Shown here one piece after another: positions 43,070 through 52,314 of a stretch of DNA of 64,000 nucleotides. Made by a program: the position numbers and the translations under genes. The stretch is from positions 1-64,000 of the forward strand of contig NZ_MLYO01000076.1 in NCBI RefSeq assembly GCF_001866665.1, in the 5' to 3' direction. Each line of letters starts with the position of its first letter. Within the stretch, counting starts at the first letter, position 1. The stretch comes from Streptomyces monashensis (GTDB lineage Bacteria; Actinomycetota; Actinomycetes; Streptomycetales; Streptomycetaceae). The notes beneath the pieces were generated by a model, which saw only the letters and a list, made by a program, of their open reading frames with translations, was not told where the DNA came from and did not search any database.

Positions 43070-44008
43070 GTGGACAACGAGCCGAATGACGAAGTGATCG
43101 TGGTCGGGGGCGGGGTCGCCGGGCTGACGACGGCCGTGCTGCTGGCCGAGTCCGGGCACCGGGTGCGGGTGTGGGCGCGGGAGCCCGCCGAGCGCACGAC
43201 CTCGGCGGTCGCGGGCGGCCTGTGGTGGCCGTACCGCATCGAGCCCGAGCGGCTGGTGGGCGCGTGGGCGCTGGAGTCCCTCGCCGTGTACACGGAGCAG
43301 GCGCGGCGCCCCGAGGAGACGGGCGTACGCCTGGTCGACGGCGTACACGAGGGGACGCGGCTGGACGGCCTGGGCGACTGGGCCGGCCGGGTGCCGGGGC
43401 TCCGGGAGGTGCCGGACGGTCTGACGGCGCGGCTGCCGGTGATCGACATGCCGGTGTATCTGGCCTGGCTGCGGCAGCGGTTGGGGAAGGCGGGAGGGAC
43501 GGTGGAGGCGCGCGAGGTGAGCGACCTGACGGCCGTCCCCGCCCGTGCCGTCGTCAACTGCACGGGGCTGGGCGCCCGTTCGCTGGTGCCGGATCCGCAG
43601 GTGCGGCCGGTGCGCGGGCAGCTGGTCGTCGTGGCGAACCCCGGGGTGACGACCTGGTTCACCGCCGTCGAGCACTCCGGCGCCGCCTCGGTGTACTTCA
43701 TCCCGCAGCCCTGCGGCCTGCTGCTGGGCGGTACGGCACAGGAGGACGACTGGTCCCTGGAGCCGGACCCGGCCACCGCCGCGGCGATCGTCGCCCGCTG
43801 CGCGCGGATCCGCCCTCAGATCGCGGGCGCGCGGGTCCTCGACCACCGCGTGGGGCTGCGCCCGGCCCGCGGCGCGGTACGGCTGGAACGGCAGCCCCTG
43901 CCCGGCGGCCGCGCGCTGGTGCACAACTACGGGCACGGCGGGGCCGGTGTCACGGTGGCGTGGGGGTGTGCGCGGGAGGCGGCCGGACTGGTGTTTCCGG
44001 CCGCCTGA
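43070..44008 (+). CDS. FAD-dependent D-amino-acid oxidase-like protein
   Basis: A 312-aa DAO-family flavoenzyme, oxidising D-amino acids to 2-oxo acids with hydrogen peroxide release. The FAD motif VVGGGVAGLTTA (about 11-22) and acidic ribose contact are followed by the conserved TSAVAGGLWWPYR active-site stretch and, at the C terminus, NYGHGGAGVT. The usual active-site Arg is in VGLRPARG. The GTG at 43070 has no ribosome site; TATCGT ends six bases upstream, so the message may be leaderless. The substrate amino acid is not resolved. Confidence 0.9.
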   Translation: MDNEPNDEVIVVGGGVAGLTTAVLLAESGHRVRVWAREPAERTTSAVAGGLWWPYRIEPERLVGAWALESLAVYTEQARRPEETGVRLVDGVHEGTRLDGLGDWAGRVPGLREVPDGLTARLPVIDMPVYLAWLRQRLGKAGGTVEAREVSDLTAVPARAVVNCTGLGARSLVPDPQVRPVRGQLVVVANPGVTTWFTAVEHSGAASVYFIPQPCGLLLGGTAQEDDWSLEPDPATAAAIVARCARIRPQIAGARVLDHRVGLRPARGAVRLERQPLPGGRALVHNYGHGGAGVTVAWGCAREAAGLVFPAA

Positions 44009-44068
44009 GCCCCGTCCGTTCGCGGCGCCCGCGACGCCCTCGGGGCGGTCTGGCACCCCCGCGCGGGG
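44009..44068. terminator. Terminator region between convergent genes
   Basis: GCCCCG (44009-44014) pairs with CGGGGC (44041-44046) around an inner CGCG stem, and a second perfect palindrome CCCCGCGCGGGG follows at 44057-44068. It lies between the DAO-like and dipeptidyl-peptidase genes. Confidence 0.6.
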
Positions 44069-44079
44069 TCACAGCGCGG

Positions 44080-46044
44080 CTACCCCGGGATGTGCTGGGC
44101 CGCCCGGGGTGGGCGGACCCCTTCCAGGGCGCCGGGCGCGGCAGCCGCGGCGGTCGAGCCGGACGTGGCACGGGTGAAGGCCGCCGCGCCGCCCACCAGC
44201 GGGAGGCGGGCCGTCGTACCGGCCAGCGCGACGGTCAGGCTCGGCCGGGTGGACGGCGGGTCGATGAGGTCCTTGTCCGTGCCCGCGACGATCAGGGCGA
44301 GGCGGTGCCCCGCGGGGACCACGTGGTCGGTGGCCGCGAGGTCGAGGGTCATCGTGCAGGCCTTGCCCGGGGTGAGCGGAACTCCCTTGCCGAGGGAGGC
44401 GTGGTGGCCGAGGTCGGCCCAGCCGCGGCTGAACACGGTGTAGTCGACCTTGGCCGTCCTGGCCCTGGTCTCCTTGAAACAGGCGCTGTCCCCGGCCGTG
44501 CTCTCGCCCCAGCAGGTGCGCGTGGTGAGCGTGGTGATGCCCTCGGCAGCGTCGGCGTAGTCGCGGATGGTGTCCGGGCCGACGTCGACCAGGACGGCGG
44601 ACAGGTGGGCCGAGGCGGTGGTCGGGGTCGCGGTCACCGTCACCGTGGACGACCCGGACAGGCGCAGGTCGTGGGTGAGCGGTGCGGTGAGGAAGCCGGC
44701 CTTCTCGGGGGTGGGGGCGGTGAGACGGGCCGCCCAGTCGGTCTCGCTCAGCTTCGGGTCGTCGGTGAAGGTCTCGGTGCCGGTGGCCGGGCGCAGGCCG
44801 AGCGTGCCGACGCCGTTCCGCGCGCCGGGGGCCGGGTGCAGGACGGTGGTGCGGGTGGTCTGCGGGGGCCAGGTCCGGGAGGTCACCCACTGGTCGGGGT
44901 GGCGCTCGATGTCGGCCATCGGCTCGCGGTCGATGCCGTTGTCGTAGCCGAGGAGTTCATGGTCGAACCAGCGGTGCAGGGTGTCGACCCAGGCGCCGCG
45001 CCGATAGTCGAAGGGGTCGACGTGGCCGGTCTGGGAGAGCCAGATCTTGCGCTCGACCCCGTGCTTCGCGAGGGCCTCCCACCACTGGCCGAAGTGCTTG
45101 GTACGGACGTTGAGGTCCTGCATCCCGTGCACCAGGAACACGCTCGCGCGCACCTTGGCCGCGTCCGTGACGTAGTCCCGCTCGCTCCACAGCGACGTCC
45201 AGTCGCCGCTGCGCGGGCTGCCGTCGGTGAGGTTCTTCTGCACGGCCGCGCAGTGGGCCTTCGCCGCGTCGCTCTCGACGTCGCCCGCCAGGTCGGCGGG
45301 GCCGCCGTCGTACAGCGGGGCGCCTTGCGCGAAGTAGTAGTCGTACCAGGAGGAGATGCCGCTGATCGGGACGATGGTCTTCAGACCCCCGACTCCGGTG
45401 GCGGCGACGCCGTTGGCGATCGTGGCGTCCCAGCTCTTGCCGATCATGCCCGTCGTGCCGTTGGTCCAGGTGGCCTTGACGGTCTGTGTCCCGGTCCGGC
45501 TGGTGTATGCCCTGGCGCGGCCGTTCAGCCAGTCGATCACGGCCTTCGCGGACTGGATGTCGGAGCGGCCGCCGACGTCGACGCAGCCGTCGGAGCGGTT
45601 GGTGCCGGCGAGGTCGACGCCGACGAAGGCGTAGCCGCGGGGCACGAAGTAGTTGTCGTAGAACAACGGCATCTGGACGACGTGGCCCTGCGCGTCGTAC
45701 GTCTTGAGCTGGCTCTCGTTGCCGCGTCCGCAACAGGAGAAGTACGGGCTCGCGTCCATGATGACGGGCACCTTGCGGCCCTCGCGGGCGGGCTCGGCGG
45801 GTCGGACGATGTCGGCGGCGACCCGGTCGGGCTTCCCGTCGCCGTCCCCGTCGAGGCCCGTGTCCACCCAGACGGACTCGCGGACGGCGTGGGCGTACGA
45901 GTAGACGGGCCTGCTCTCGTGGGCGGCCCGGCCGTCGGGACCGGCGGCCTGCGCGGCGGCCGGAGTGAGGAGGGCGGCCGTCAGGACGGCGGCGACCGCT
46001 GTCGCGAACGGTCTCCAGATCGTGAAGCGCGTACGTCTCGGCAT
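44080..46044 (-). CDS. Secreted Xaa-Pro dipeptidyl-peptidase (S15 family)
   Basis: A 654-aa serine peptidase that would release N-terminal dipeptides with proline in second position. The first 33 residues are a signal peptide ending TPAAAQA-AG. The catalytic Ser lies in GKSWDAT (near 205), the Asp in VHGMQDLNV and the His in TGHVDPF. A C-terminal jelly-roll domain of about 230 residues (PepX_C type) completes the fold. It is divergent from the M1 aminopeptidase gene, another secreted peptidase, so the 200-base gap may coordinate the two. Confidence 0.92.
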   Translation of the reverse strand: MPRRTRFTIWRPFATAVAAVLTAALLTPAAAQAAGPDGRAAHESRPVYSYAHAVRESVWVDTGLDGDGDGKPDRVAADIVRPAEPAREGRKVPVIMDASPYFSCCGRGNESQLKTYDAQGHVVQMPLFYDNYFVPRGYAFVGVDLAGTNRSDGCVDVGGRSDIQSAKAVIDWLNGRARAYTSRTGTQTVKATWTNGTTGMIGKSWDATIANGVAATGVGGLKTIVPISGISSWYDYYFAQGAPLYDGGPADLAGDVESDAAKAHCAAVQKNLTDGSPRSGDWTSLWSERDYVTDAAKVRASVFLVHGMQDLNVRTKHFGQWWEALAKHGVERKIWLSQTGHVDPFDYRRGAWVDTLHRWFDHELLGYDNGIDREPMADIERHPDQWVTSRTWPPQTTRTTVLHPAPGARNGVGTLGLRPATGTETFTDDPKLSETDWAARLTAPTPEKAGFLTAPLTHDLRLSGSSTVTVTATPTTASAHLSAVLVDVGPDTIRDYADAAEGITTLTTRTCWGESTAGDSACFKETRARTAKVDYTVFSRGWADLGHHASLGKGVPLTPGKACTMTLDLAATDHVVPAGHRLALIVAGTDKDLIDPPSTRPSLTVALAGTTARLPLVGGAAAFTRATSGSTAAAAAPGALEGVRPPRAAQHIPG

Positions 46045-46243
46045 GCGCGGACGGTACTCCGGTCAACTCCCTGACAGAAGAGGGCACCACGGTGACCGGG
46101 GTGACCCATGACGGCTGAATGGCGATCGTGTGACAGGGGGGACCATGGACAGGCCGGGAGGCACAGGGAATGAATAGGCTCCGAACGGATCCACCACGCG
46201 TGTCCCACGAACGCACTTGCACTCCCGACGACTTGGAGCTGAC

Positions 46244-47746
46244 GTGCACCGCAGAATCATCGCGCCGGGCGCACTGGCGGCGGCCTCCCTCCTGCTGGCG
46301 ATCCCGGCATCGGCCGCGAGCTACACCCCCGGCGCGCCGGGCATCGGCGACCCCTACTACCCCGACTACGGCAACGGAGGCTACGACGTCTCGCACTACG
46401 ACCTCAGGCTGCAGTACCAGCCGAAGACGGACGAGTTGCAGGGCACGGCGACGATCCTGGCGAGGACCACCCAGGACCTGTCCAGCTTCGACCTGGACTT
46501 CCTGCTGGACGTCAGCGAGGTGCGGGTCAACGGCGCCAAGGCCGCCTTCACCACCTCCGGGCAGCACGAACTGGTCGTCACGCCGAAGACGCCGTTGGAC
46601 AAGGGCACCCCGATCACCGTCACCGTCCGCTACAGCGGGGTCCCGTCGACGAAGAGCGCGTACGGCTTCAACACCTGGCATCGCACGCCCGACGGCGCCG
46701 TGGCCGCCGACGAGCCCGAGGCCGCCTGGTGGTGGTTCCCGAGCAACGACCACCCGAGTGACAAGGCCACCTACGACGTGTCCGTGGCGGTGCCGGACGG
46801 CACCCAGGTCATCTCCAACGGCACGCTCCAGTCGACCGCTTCGAAGCTGGGCTGGACCCGTTACAGCTGGCGGCAGAACAAGCCGCAGGCGACGTATCTG
46901 GCCACACTCGCCATCGGCAGGTTCGACATCACCACCAGCACCTCCGACGGTGGCGTACCGGTCATCAACGCGTACAGCAAGGATCTCGGTGACAACGACG
47001 GGGCCGCGCGGGCGAGCGTGGAGCGCACCGGAGAGCTGGTCGACTGGCTGAGCGGCTACTTCGGGCCGTATCCGTTCAGCACGGCCGGCGGTTACGTGCC
47101 GAACACCACGACCGGGTACGCGCTGGAGACCCAGAGCCGCGTCTACTACAGCCCGAAGCAGTTCGCCAAGGGTGCCAACACCTCGGTGGTCGTGCACGAG
47201 CTGGCCCACCAGTGGTACGGCGACGACGTGTCGCTCAAGGGCTGGAAGGACATCTGGCTCAACGAGGGCTTCGCGACGTACGCGCAGTGGCTGTGGTCCG
47301 AGCACGAGGGCGAGGGCACCACGCAGCAGCTCGCCGACTACGTGTACGCCTCGCACCCCGCCGACGACGCCTTCTGGACGGTCGAGCCCGGTGACCCGGG
47401 CGCGGACCACCAGTTCGACGGCGCCGTCTACGACCGGGGCGCCCTCGCGATCCAGGCCCTGCGCAAGGAGGTCGGCGACGACGCGTTCTTCCGCATCCTG
47501 AAGGGCTGGCCGCAGGAGCACGCGTACGGCAACGCCTCGGTGGCCGACTTCCAGCGGTACGCCGAGCAGGTGTCCGGCAAACCGCTTGCCGCGCTGTTCG
47601 ACACCTGGCTCTTCCGGCCGTCGAAGCCGGCCGTGCCCGCTGCGCGCGCCGCGGCACTGGTGAAGGCGGATGCGACGGCTGCGGCGGTGGCACAGCCGAA
47701 GTCGTGGCGGAAGATCGAGGCGGCGCACGGCGGCCACGGGAACTGA
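46244..47746 (+). CDS. Secreted M1-family zinc aminopeptidase
   Basis: A 500-aa metallopeptidase removing N-terminal amino acids. A signal peptide of about 27 residues ends PASAAS. The zinc site is HELAHQW with the third ligand Glu in WLNEGFATY (HExxH-x18-E), and a catalytic Tyr lies in VYDRGAL. An N-terminal beta domain precedes it; the large C-terminal helical domain of classical aminopeptidase N is absent, as in the short Streptomyces secreted forms. The GTG at 46244 has GGAG upstream. It is divergent from the S15 peptidase gene. Confidence 0.93.
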   Translation: MHRRIIAPGALAAASLLLAIPASAASYTPGAPGIGDPYYPDYGNGGYDVSHYDLRLQYQPKTDELQGTATILARTTQDLSSFDLDFLLDVSEVRVNGAKAAFTTSGQHELVVTPKTPLDKGTPITVTVRYSGVPSTKSAYGFNTWHRTPDGAVAADEPEAAWWWFPSNDHPSDKATYDVSVAVPDGTQVISNGTLQSTASKLGWTRYSWRQNKPQATYLATLAIGRFDITTSTSDGGVPVINAYSKDLGDNDGAARASVERTGELVDWLSGYFGPYPFSTAGGYVPNTTTGYALETQSRVYYSPKQFAKGANTSVVVHELAHQWYGDDVSLKGWKDIWLNEGFATYAQWLWSEHEGEGTTQQLADYVYASHPADDAFWTVEPGDPGADHQFDGAVYDRGALAIQALRKEVGDDAFFRILKGWPQEHAYGNASVADFQRYAEQVSGKPLAALFDTWLFRPSKPAVPAARAAALVKADATAAAVAQPKSWRKIEAAHGGHGN

Positions 47747-47756
47747 CCCGGGCCCG

Positions 47757-48704
47757 TCAGGGTCTGGGCTCGGCCGCCGCCTGAAGCAACCGGTCCCGGC
47801 CCATCGCGTCCGCGCGGGAGGCCGGGACCGTGCAGGCGTACGCCCCCGCGAGCGCGCCGTAGCGTGCGCAGGTCTCGGGTGGCTCGCCGGCGAGGCGGCC
47901 GTAGAGGAACGCGGCGGCGAAGGCGTCGCCCGCGCCGTTGGAGTCGACCACCGGTGCGGGCGGCGTCTCGGCGGGCACGCGGGTCAGCTCGCCGTCGGCC
48001 AGCAGATACGCGCCCTCGGCTCCGGCGGTGGCGACGACGGTCCGGGCCCGGCCCCGCTCGGCGATGCGCCGCAGCGTCCGCTCGGGGTCGGCCAGGGCGG
48101 CGGCCGACAGGAAGACGACGTCGGCCGCGTACGCGAACGGCTCGTGGTACGGATTCTCGCCGTCCCAGTCGTGCAGATCCGTGGAGAGCGGCACGCCCGT
48201 CGCGGCCAGCACCGGCAGTGCCTCGGCGCAGGGCTGGGTGATGGTCACGTAGACGTGCCGGCTCGCGGTGGCGAGCGCGCGCAGCGTGTCCTCGGGGAAG
48301 CGGTCACCGGGGCGGGAGCGACTGGTGTCGTACAGGGACAGTCGGCGGCCGTCGGGGCCGACCAGGTTGACCGCGCGCCTGGTCCCGGCGGGCTGCGGGA
48401 GTGCGCTGAGCCCGATGCCGTGCTCGCGGTGCAGGGCGCGCACGAGGTCGCCCTCGGGGTCGTCGCCGAGCAGGTCGAGGTGGTGGGTGCGCAGGCCGAG
48501 GGCGGTCAGGCCCATGGCGACGAAGTCGCCGGTCTGCCCGGCGCGGGTGCGGATCCCGGAGTCGATCATGTAACTGTCGGCGTACGGCAGCGGCAGCTCG
48601 GGGACGTGGACGACCGTGTCCACCCCGGCTCCGCCGAGCACCAGCACGTCCACCGTGCCGGTGTGCGTCGTATCGGTCCGCGTCACGCCGGTCTGTGAGG
48701 TCAT
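47757..48704 (-). CDS. PfkB-family carbohydrate kinase
   Basis: A 315-aa ribokinase-fold kinase. The N-terminal LVLGGAGVDTVVHV and RAGQTGDFVAMG segments bind the sugar, and the anion hole with catalytic Asp is DSNGAGDAFAAAFL near residue 255. Substrate could be ribose, fructose, a nucleoside or another sugar. It stands alone on the minus strand, ten bases from the convergent M1 peptidase stop. Upstream lies a long inverted repeat (48763-48810) that may be its operator. Confidence 0.9.
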   Translation of the reverse strand: MTSQTGVTRTDTTHTGTVDVLVLGGAGVDTVVHVPELPLPYADSYMIDSGIRTRAGQTGDFVAMGLTALGLRTHHLDLLGDDPEGDLVRALHREHGIGLSALPQPAGTRRAVNLVGPDGRRLSLYDTSRSRPGDRFPEDTLRALATASRHVYVTITQPCAEALPVLAATGVPLSTDLHDWDGENPYHEPFAYAADVVFLSAAALADPERTLRRIAERGRARTVVATAGAEGAYLLADGELTRVPAETPPAPVVDSNGAGDAFAAAFLYGRLAGEPPETCARYGALAGAYACTVPASRADAMGRDRLLQAAAEPRP

Positions 48705-48762
48705 CCCCCGCCCTCCCCGTGGTCGTACACGGGCGATCGCCTTGGCGCCCTTGACCGACGGA

Positions 48763-48810
48763 ACGGTGGCGTCACCCGGATGTATGTGATCTCCGATATG
48801 ACGCCACCGT
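48763..48810. promoter_or_regulatory. Long inverted repeat upstream of the PfkB kinase
   Basis: Perfect 12-base arms, ACGGTGGCGTCA (48763-48774) and TGACGCCACCGT (48799-48810), flank 24 bases. It lies 59 bases upstream of the kinase start and 40 bases past the permease stop, so it may be an operator or a terminator. Confidence 0.55.
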
Positions 48811-48817
48811 AGGCGAT

Positions 48818-48832
48818 GCCACTGACAGTGGC
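48818..48832. promoter_or_regulatory. 15-base palindrome after the permease gene
   Basis: GCCACTG-A-CAGTGGC is perfectly symmetrical around one base. The loop is too small for an RNA hairpin, so a protein-binding site is more likely than a terminator. Confidence 0.4.
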
Positions 48833-48849
48833 CCTGAGCTGCTACTTCG

Positions 48850-50313
48850 TCATCGCGTCAGCTCGGTGAGTTCCTTCTCGGCGTTCGCGGACACCCGGCG
48901 GCGCACGGCGAACCAGCCGGCGACGAGCATGACGGCGATCACCGGGATCAGCAGGATGGTCTTCCGGCCGACGTCGGGGTCGTTCCACATCATGCCGAGA
49001 CAGCTCAGCAGGAAGACGATGGTGGCGATCTCGATGACCGGGCTGAACTTCAGCTGGAAGTGCGGCCGGGTCACGAGGCCGGCGCGGGCGCGGCGGACGA
49101 AGACCATGTGGCAGACCATGATGATCACCCAGGTGCTGATGATGCCGAGGGAGGCGACGTTCAGCACGATCTCGAAGGCCTGGCTGGGCACGAAGTAGTT
49201 CAGGCCGACGCCGAGGACGCAGACCCCGCAGGTCAGCAGGATGCCGCCGTAGGGCACCTGGCTGCGGCTCATCCTGGCGGTGAACTTGGGGGCGGAGCCC
49301 GCCATGGCCATCGAGCGCAGGATGCGGCCGGTGGAGTACAGGCCGGAGTTGAGCGAGGACATGGCGGCCGTCAGCACGACGAGGTTCATGACGTCACCGG
49401 CCGCCGGCACACCGATCTTGGACAGAACGGTCACGAACGGGCTCTCGTCGGCGGAGTACACCGAGCCGGGCAGCAGCAGCGCGAGCAGGACGACCGAGCC
49501 GACGTAGAACAGACCGACACGCCACATGATCGAGTTCACCGCGCGCGGGACGACCTTCTCCGGCTCGGCGGTCTCACCGGCGGCCACGCCGACCAGCTCC
49601 AGCGCGGCGTACGCGAAGATCACGCCCTGCATGACCAGGACGACGGGCATCAGGCCGTGCGGGAAGACGCCGCCGTGGTCGGTGATCACGCTCAGGCCGG
49701 GGGTGTGGCCGTCGACCTTGTGCTGGGTGGCGAGCAGGAAAATGCTGATCAGCATGAAGCCGACGATGGTGGCGACCTTGACGATCGCGAACCAGAACTC
49801 CATCTCGCCGAAGATCTTCACCGAGATCAGGTTCACGGCAAGGACCACCGCGAGGGCGATCAGCGCCAGCACCCACTGCGGGATCGAGGTGAAGAAACTC
49901 CAGTAGTGCGTGTAGAGCGCGATCGCGGTGATGTCGGCGATGCCGGTGGTCGACCAGTTCAGGAAGTACATCCAGCCGGCGACGTAGGCGCCCTTCTCGC
50001 CGAGGAACTCGCGCGCGTACGACACGAAGGAGCCGGAGGACGGCCGGTACAGGACGAGCTCGCCGAGGGCGCGCACGACGAAGAAGGCGAAGACGCCGCA
50101 GACCAGGTAGGCCAGGGCCAGTGCCGGGCCGGCGTTGTGCAGTCGGCCACCGGCTCCCAGGAGGAGGCCGGTACCGATGGCACCGCCGATGGCGATCATG
50201 TTGATGTGGCGGGCCTTGAGGTCCTTGCTGTAACCGGCGTCGCCCGCGTCCGCGGGCTGCTGGGCCGCCCGGGGGGCGGCGGCCTGTGCCGATTCCACGG
50301 CTTCCTTGCTCAC
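48850..50313 (-). CDS. Amino-acid permease, APC family (L-asparagine permease-like)
   Basis: A 487-aa transporter with twelve predicted membrane helices. The first carries the APC signature IGGAIGTGLLLGAGG; the NMIAIGG motif and GSFVSYAREF segment between helices 2 and 3 are typical of the AnsP/GabP/CycA group. The soluble N terminus of about 35 residues is Ala-rich. Close Streptomyces relatives are labelled L-asparagine permease, but substrate is inferred only. The GTG at 50313 follows GGAAG. It is divergent from a MerR regulator that may control it. Confidence 0.9.
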   Translation of the reverse strand: MSKEAVESAQAAAPRAAQQPADAGDAGYSKDLKARHINMIAIGGAIGTGLLLGAGGRLHNAGPALALAYLVCGVFAFFVVRALGELVLYRPSSGSFVSYAREFLGEKGAYVAGWMYFLNWSTTGIADITAIALYTHYWSFFTSIPQWVLALIALAVVLAVNLISVKIFGEMEFWFAIVKVATIVGFMLISIFLLATQHKVDGHTPGLSVITDHGGVFPHGLMPVVLVMQGVIFAYAALELVGVAAGETAEPEKVVPRAVNSIMWRVGLFYVGSVVLLALLLPGSVYSADESPFVTVLSKIGVPAAGDVMNLVVLTAAMSSLNSGLYSTGRILRSMAMAGSAPKFTARMSRSQVPYGGILLTCGVCVLGVGLNYFVPSQAFEIVLNVASLGIISTWVIIMVCHMVFVRRARAGLVTRPHFQLKFSPVIEIATIVFLLSCLGMMWNDPDVGRKTILLIPVIAVMLVAGWFAVRRRVSANAEKELTELTR

Positions 50314-50501
50314 GGGTGGTTCACTTCCTGGTGCGCCCAGGCCTCGTGGGCCCGGGGGTCGTGCAGGTCGAGGCCCGCACCACCCTGTCGAGTTGCGGCA
50401 CAGACCAAGGCAGCACCTTCCCAGAAAGATCCGCGAGTACGCGGTGGTCCACATCACAGAGCGTTACTTCTCACACGATCCACCGGGAGGATGCGCGATG
50501 T

Positions 50502-50528
50502 TCACCATGGGTTTCACACTCCTGGTGA
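50502..50528. promoter_or_regulatory. Inverted repeat in the permease-merR divergent region
   Basis: TCACCA (50502-50507) and TGGTGA (50523-50528) flank 15 bases, just upstream of the MerR ATG. This arrangement suits a regulator dimer and may be autoregulatory. Confidence 0.4.
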
Positions 50529-50547
50529 GACAGCGATACTGCTGCAC

Positions 50548-51297
50548 ATGACGACCGACGCGACGACCGACACCGGGGAGCCGACCCTCACCATCGACGA
50601 GCTGGCCGCCCGCACGGGTGTCACGGTCCGCACCGTCCGGTTCTACGGCAGCAAGGGGCTGCTCCCGCCGCCGGTGATCGGTCCGCGCCGGGTCGGGCGG
50701 TACGGGCCCGAGCACGTGGCACGGCTGGCCCTCATCGAGGAGTTGCAGCAGCAGGGCATGACGCTGGCGGCGATCGAGCGGTACGTACGGCAGCTGCCCG
50801 CCGACCTCACCCCGCACGATCTGGCCATTCACCGCGCGGTGGTCGCGTCCTGGGCGCCGGACGCGGTGGACACGGTGGCCCGGCGGGAGCTGGAGCGGCG
50901 GGCCGGGCGGCCGCTGTCGGCCGACGACGTGGAGCGGCTGGCGGCGATGAACGTCGTCCGCGAGACGGCGGACGGCACTTTCCGGATCGACGCCGGGCTG
51001 CTCCGGCTCGGCGTGCAACTGCTCGACGTACCGCTGTCGCAGGAGGCGATCCTCGCGGCGCGCACGGTGCTCGTCGAGCACTCGCGCGCCGCGGCCCGCG
51101 AGCTGTCCCAGCTCTTCCGCGGCGAGGTGGCCGAACGCGCCACCCGGGACGTGAAGTCCCTGTCGGCACACATGCACCCCCTGGTCGTACAGGCACTGCT
51201 GACGACGTTCCAGCGCTCGCTGCGGGAAGAACTGAGCGAATGGGTCCGCAACGCCGACCCGGCCGCACCGGAGCCGACGGAATCGGAGTCGGTCTGA
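50548..51297 (+). CDS. MerR-family transcriptional regulator
   Basis: A 249-aa regulator. The N-terminal winged helix-turn-helix reads TIDELAARTGVTVRTVRFY (about 14-32) followed by the wing GRRYG-like segment and LIEELQQQGMTLAAIE. The C-terminal domain is about 150 residues, long for the family, and contains no metal-binding cysteines. It would bind an organic ligand or be constitutive. The ATG at 50548 has no good ribosome site. It is divergent from the amino-acid permease. Confidence 0.9.
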   Translation: MTTDATTDTGEPTLTIDELAARTGVTVRTVRFYGSKGLLPPPVIGPRRVGRYGPEHVARLALIEELQQQGMTLAAIERYVRQLPADLTPHDLAIHRAVVASWAPDAVDTVARRELERRAGRPLSADDVERLAAMNVVRETADGTFRIDAGLLRLGVQLLDVPLSQEAILAARTVLVEHSRAAARELSQLFRGEVAERATRDVKSLSAHMHPLVVQALLTTFQRSLREELSEWVRNADPAAPEPTESESV

Positions 51298-51437
51298 CGG
51301 GGGTGCCTGGCCGGGACCGGCCTGCCGGGGGGCTTGCCTGCGCGGGCCGACTGGCCGGGGCAGGCTTCTCAAAGCCAGCCCGACGGGAGCCGACTGGTCG
51401 GGTCCGGCCTACCGGGGCCTGCGTGGTCGGGCCTACG

Positions 51438-51765
51438 TGGTCGGGGCCGGCCGATCGGGGGCCCGGCTGATGGGGCCGACAGGTCGGGCCCGGCCGATCG
51501 AGGTCAGCTGATCGGGACCGACACGACGAGGCCCGGTCGATCGGGGCCGAGCTGACCAGGCCTCCCTGGTCGGGCTCGACTGGTAAGACGCGATTGGTCG
51601 GGGCCGGCCGATCGGGGGCCCGCCTGAAGGGGCCGACAGGTCGGGCCCGGCCGATCGAGGTCAGCTGATCGGGACCGACACGACGAGGCCCGGTCGATCG
51701 GGGCCGAGCTGACCAGGCCTCCCTGGTCGGGCTCGACTGGTAAGACGCGATTGGTCGGGCACGGC
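51438..51765. repeat. 157-bp tandem duplication
   Basis: A unit starting TGGTCGGGG at 51438 recurs at 51595 and begins again at 51752, a period of 157 bases. The two full copies differ at about two positions, so the duplication looks recent. The period is not a multiple of three, which argues against coding. Confidence 0.9.
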
Positions 51766-51866
51766 CGATGGGGGGGCTCCCCCGTCGGGCCCGGCCGATC
51801 AAGGCCAGCCTGACGAGGCCCATCTGCTCGGTCGCACCCTGTCGGGCTCGGCTGGTCAGGCCGGCC

Positions 51867-51900
51867 GAGTTCGGGGCCCACCTGAGTTCGGGGCCCACCT
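51867..51900. repeat. 17-bp tandem repeat
   Basis: GAGTTCGGGGCCCACCT occurs twice back to back, identical. It supports slippage or unequal exchange as the origin of the surrounding tract. Confidence 0.9.
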
Positions 51901-52314
51901 GGTCGAGCCCAGCTGATCGGGCCAGGCCTCGCGGGGTCCGGCTGATCACGACCGGTGGCGGAGCCCCAGCGGAACGAGGCCCAGCCCAGCGAGCCCGGCA
52001 GGCCCTCATCCGCACGCACCGACGCCCGCGCCGTCACCCGGCGCACGGGTGCCCGGCCGGTCAGGGCCCCGCCGACCGGGGCCCAGGTCATCGGGCCCCG
52101 TCCGGTCCCGGACCGAACGATCTGTGACCGGTCGGTCCGGGACTGGACAGTCCGGGCCCGGATGGTCCCGGACCGGACGATCCCGCACCCGGCGAACCGG
52201 GGCTCGGGCCGATCACGACTCCGGCCGAGTCGGCCTCGGGCCGATCCGGGCCCGGTCCGGTTCCAGGCCCGGGCCGGTCCGAGCCCCGGGCGATGCCACG
52301 GCTCATCCTCACTG

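Larger units (their letters stand above)
51298..52314. repeat. 1-kb G+C-rich degenerate repeat tract, non-coding
   Basis: This 1,017-base region between merR and the convergent fadB-like gene is built of short degenerate units such as GGTCGGGCCCGGCCGATC and CTGATCGGG, with GTCCCGGACCGGACGATC variants in the distal part. Long open frames cross it on both strands, but they merely follow the base composition and repeat with frame shifts. I see no gene. It includes the tandem repeats at 51438 and 51867. Confidence 0.7.

Noticed and set aside
51438..51765. Repeats considered as a CRISPR array
   Set aside because: The unit is 157 bases, duplicated without regular spacers; no cas gene is near.
50807..52015. 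Long minus-strand frame with repeated Arg/Pro/Ser peptide units in the repeat tract
   Set aside because: The repeat period (157) shifts the frame, no ribosome site is visible, and it runs over the merR gene; composition alone explains it.
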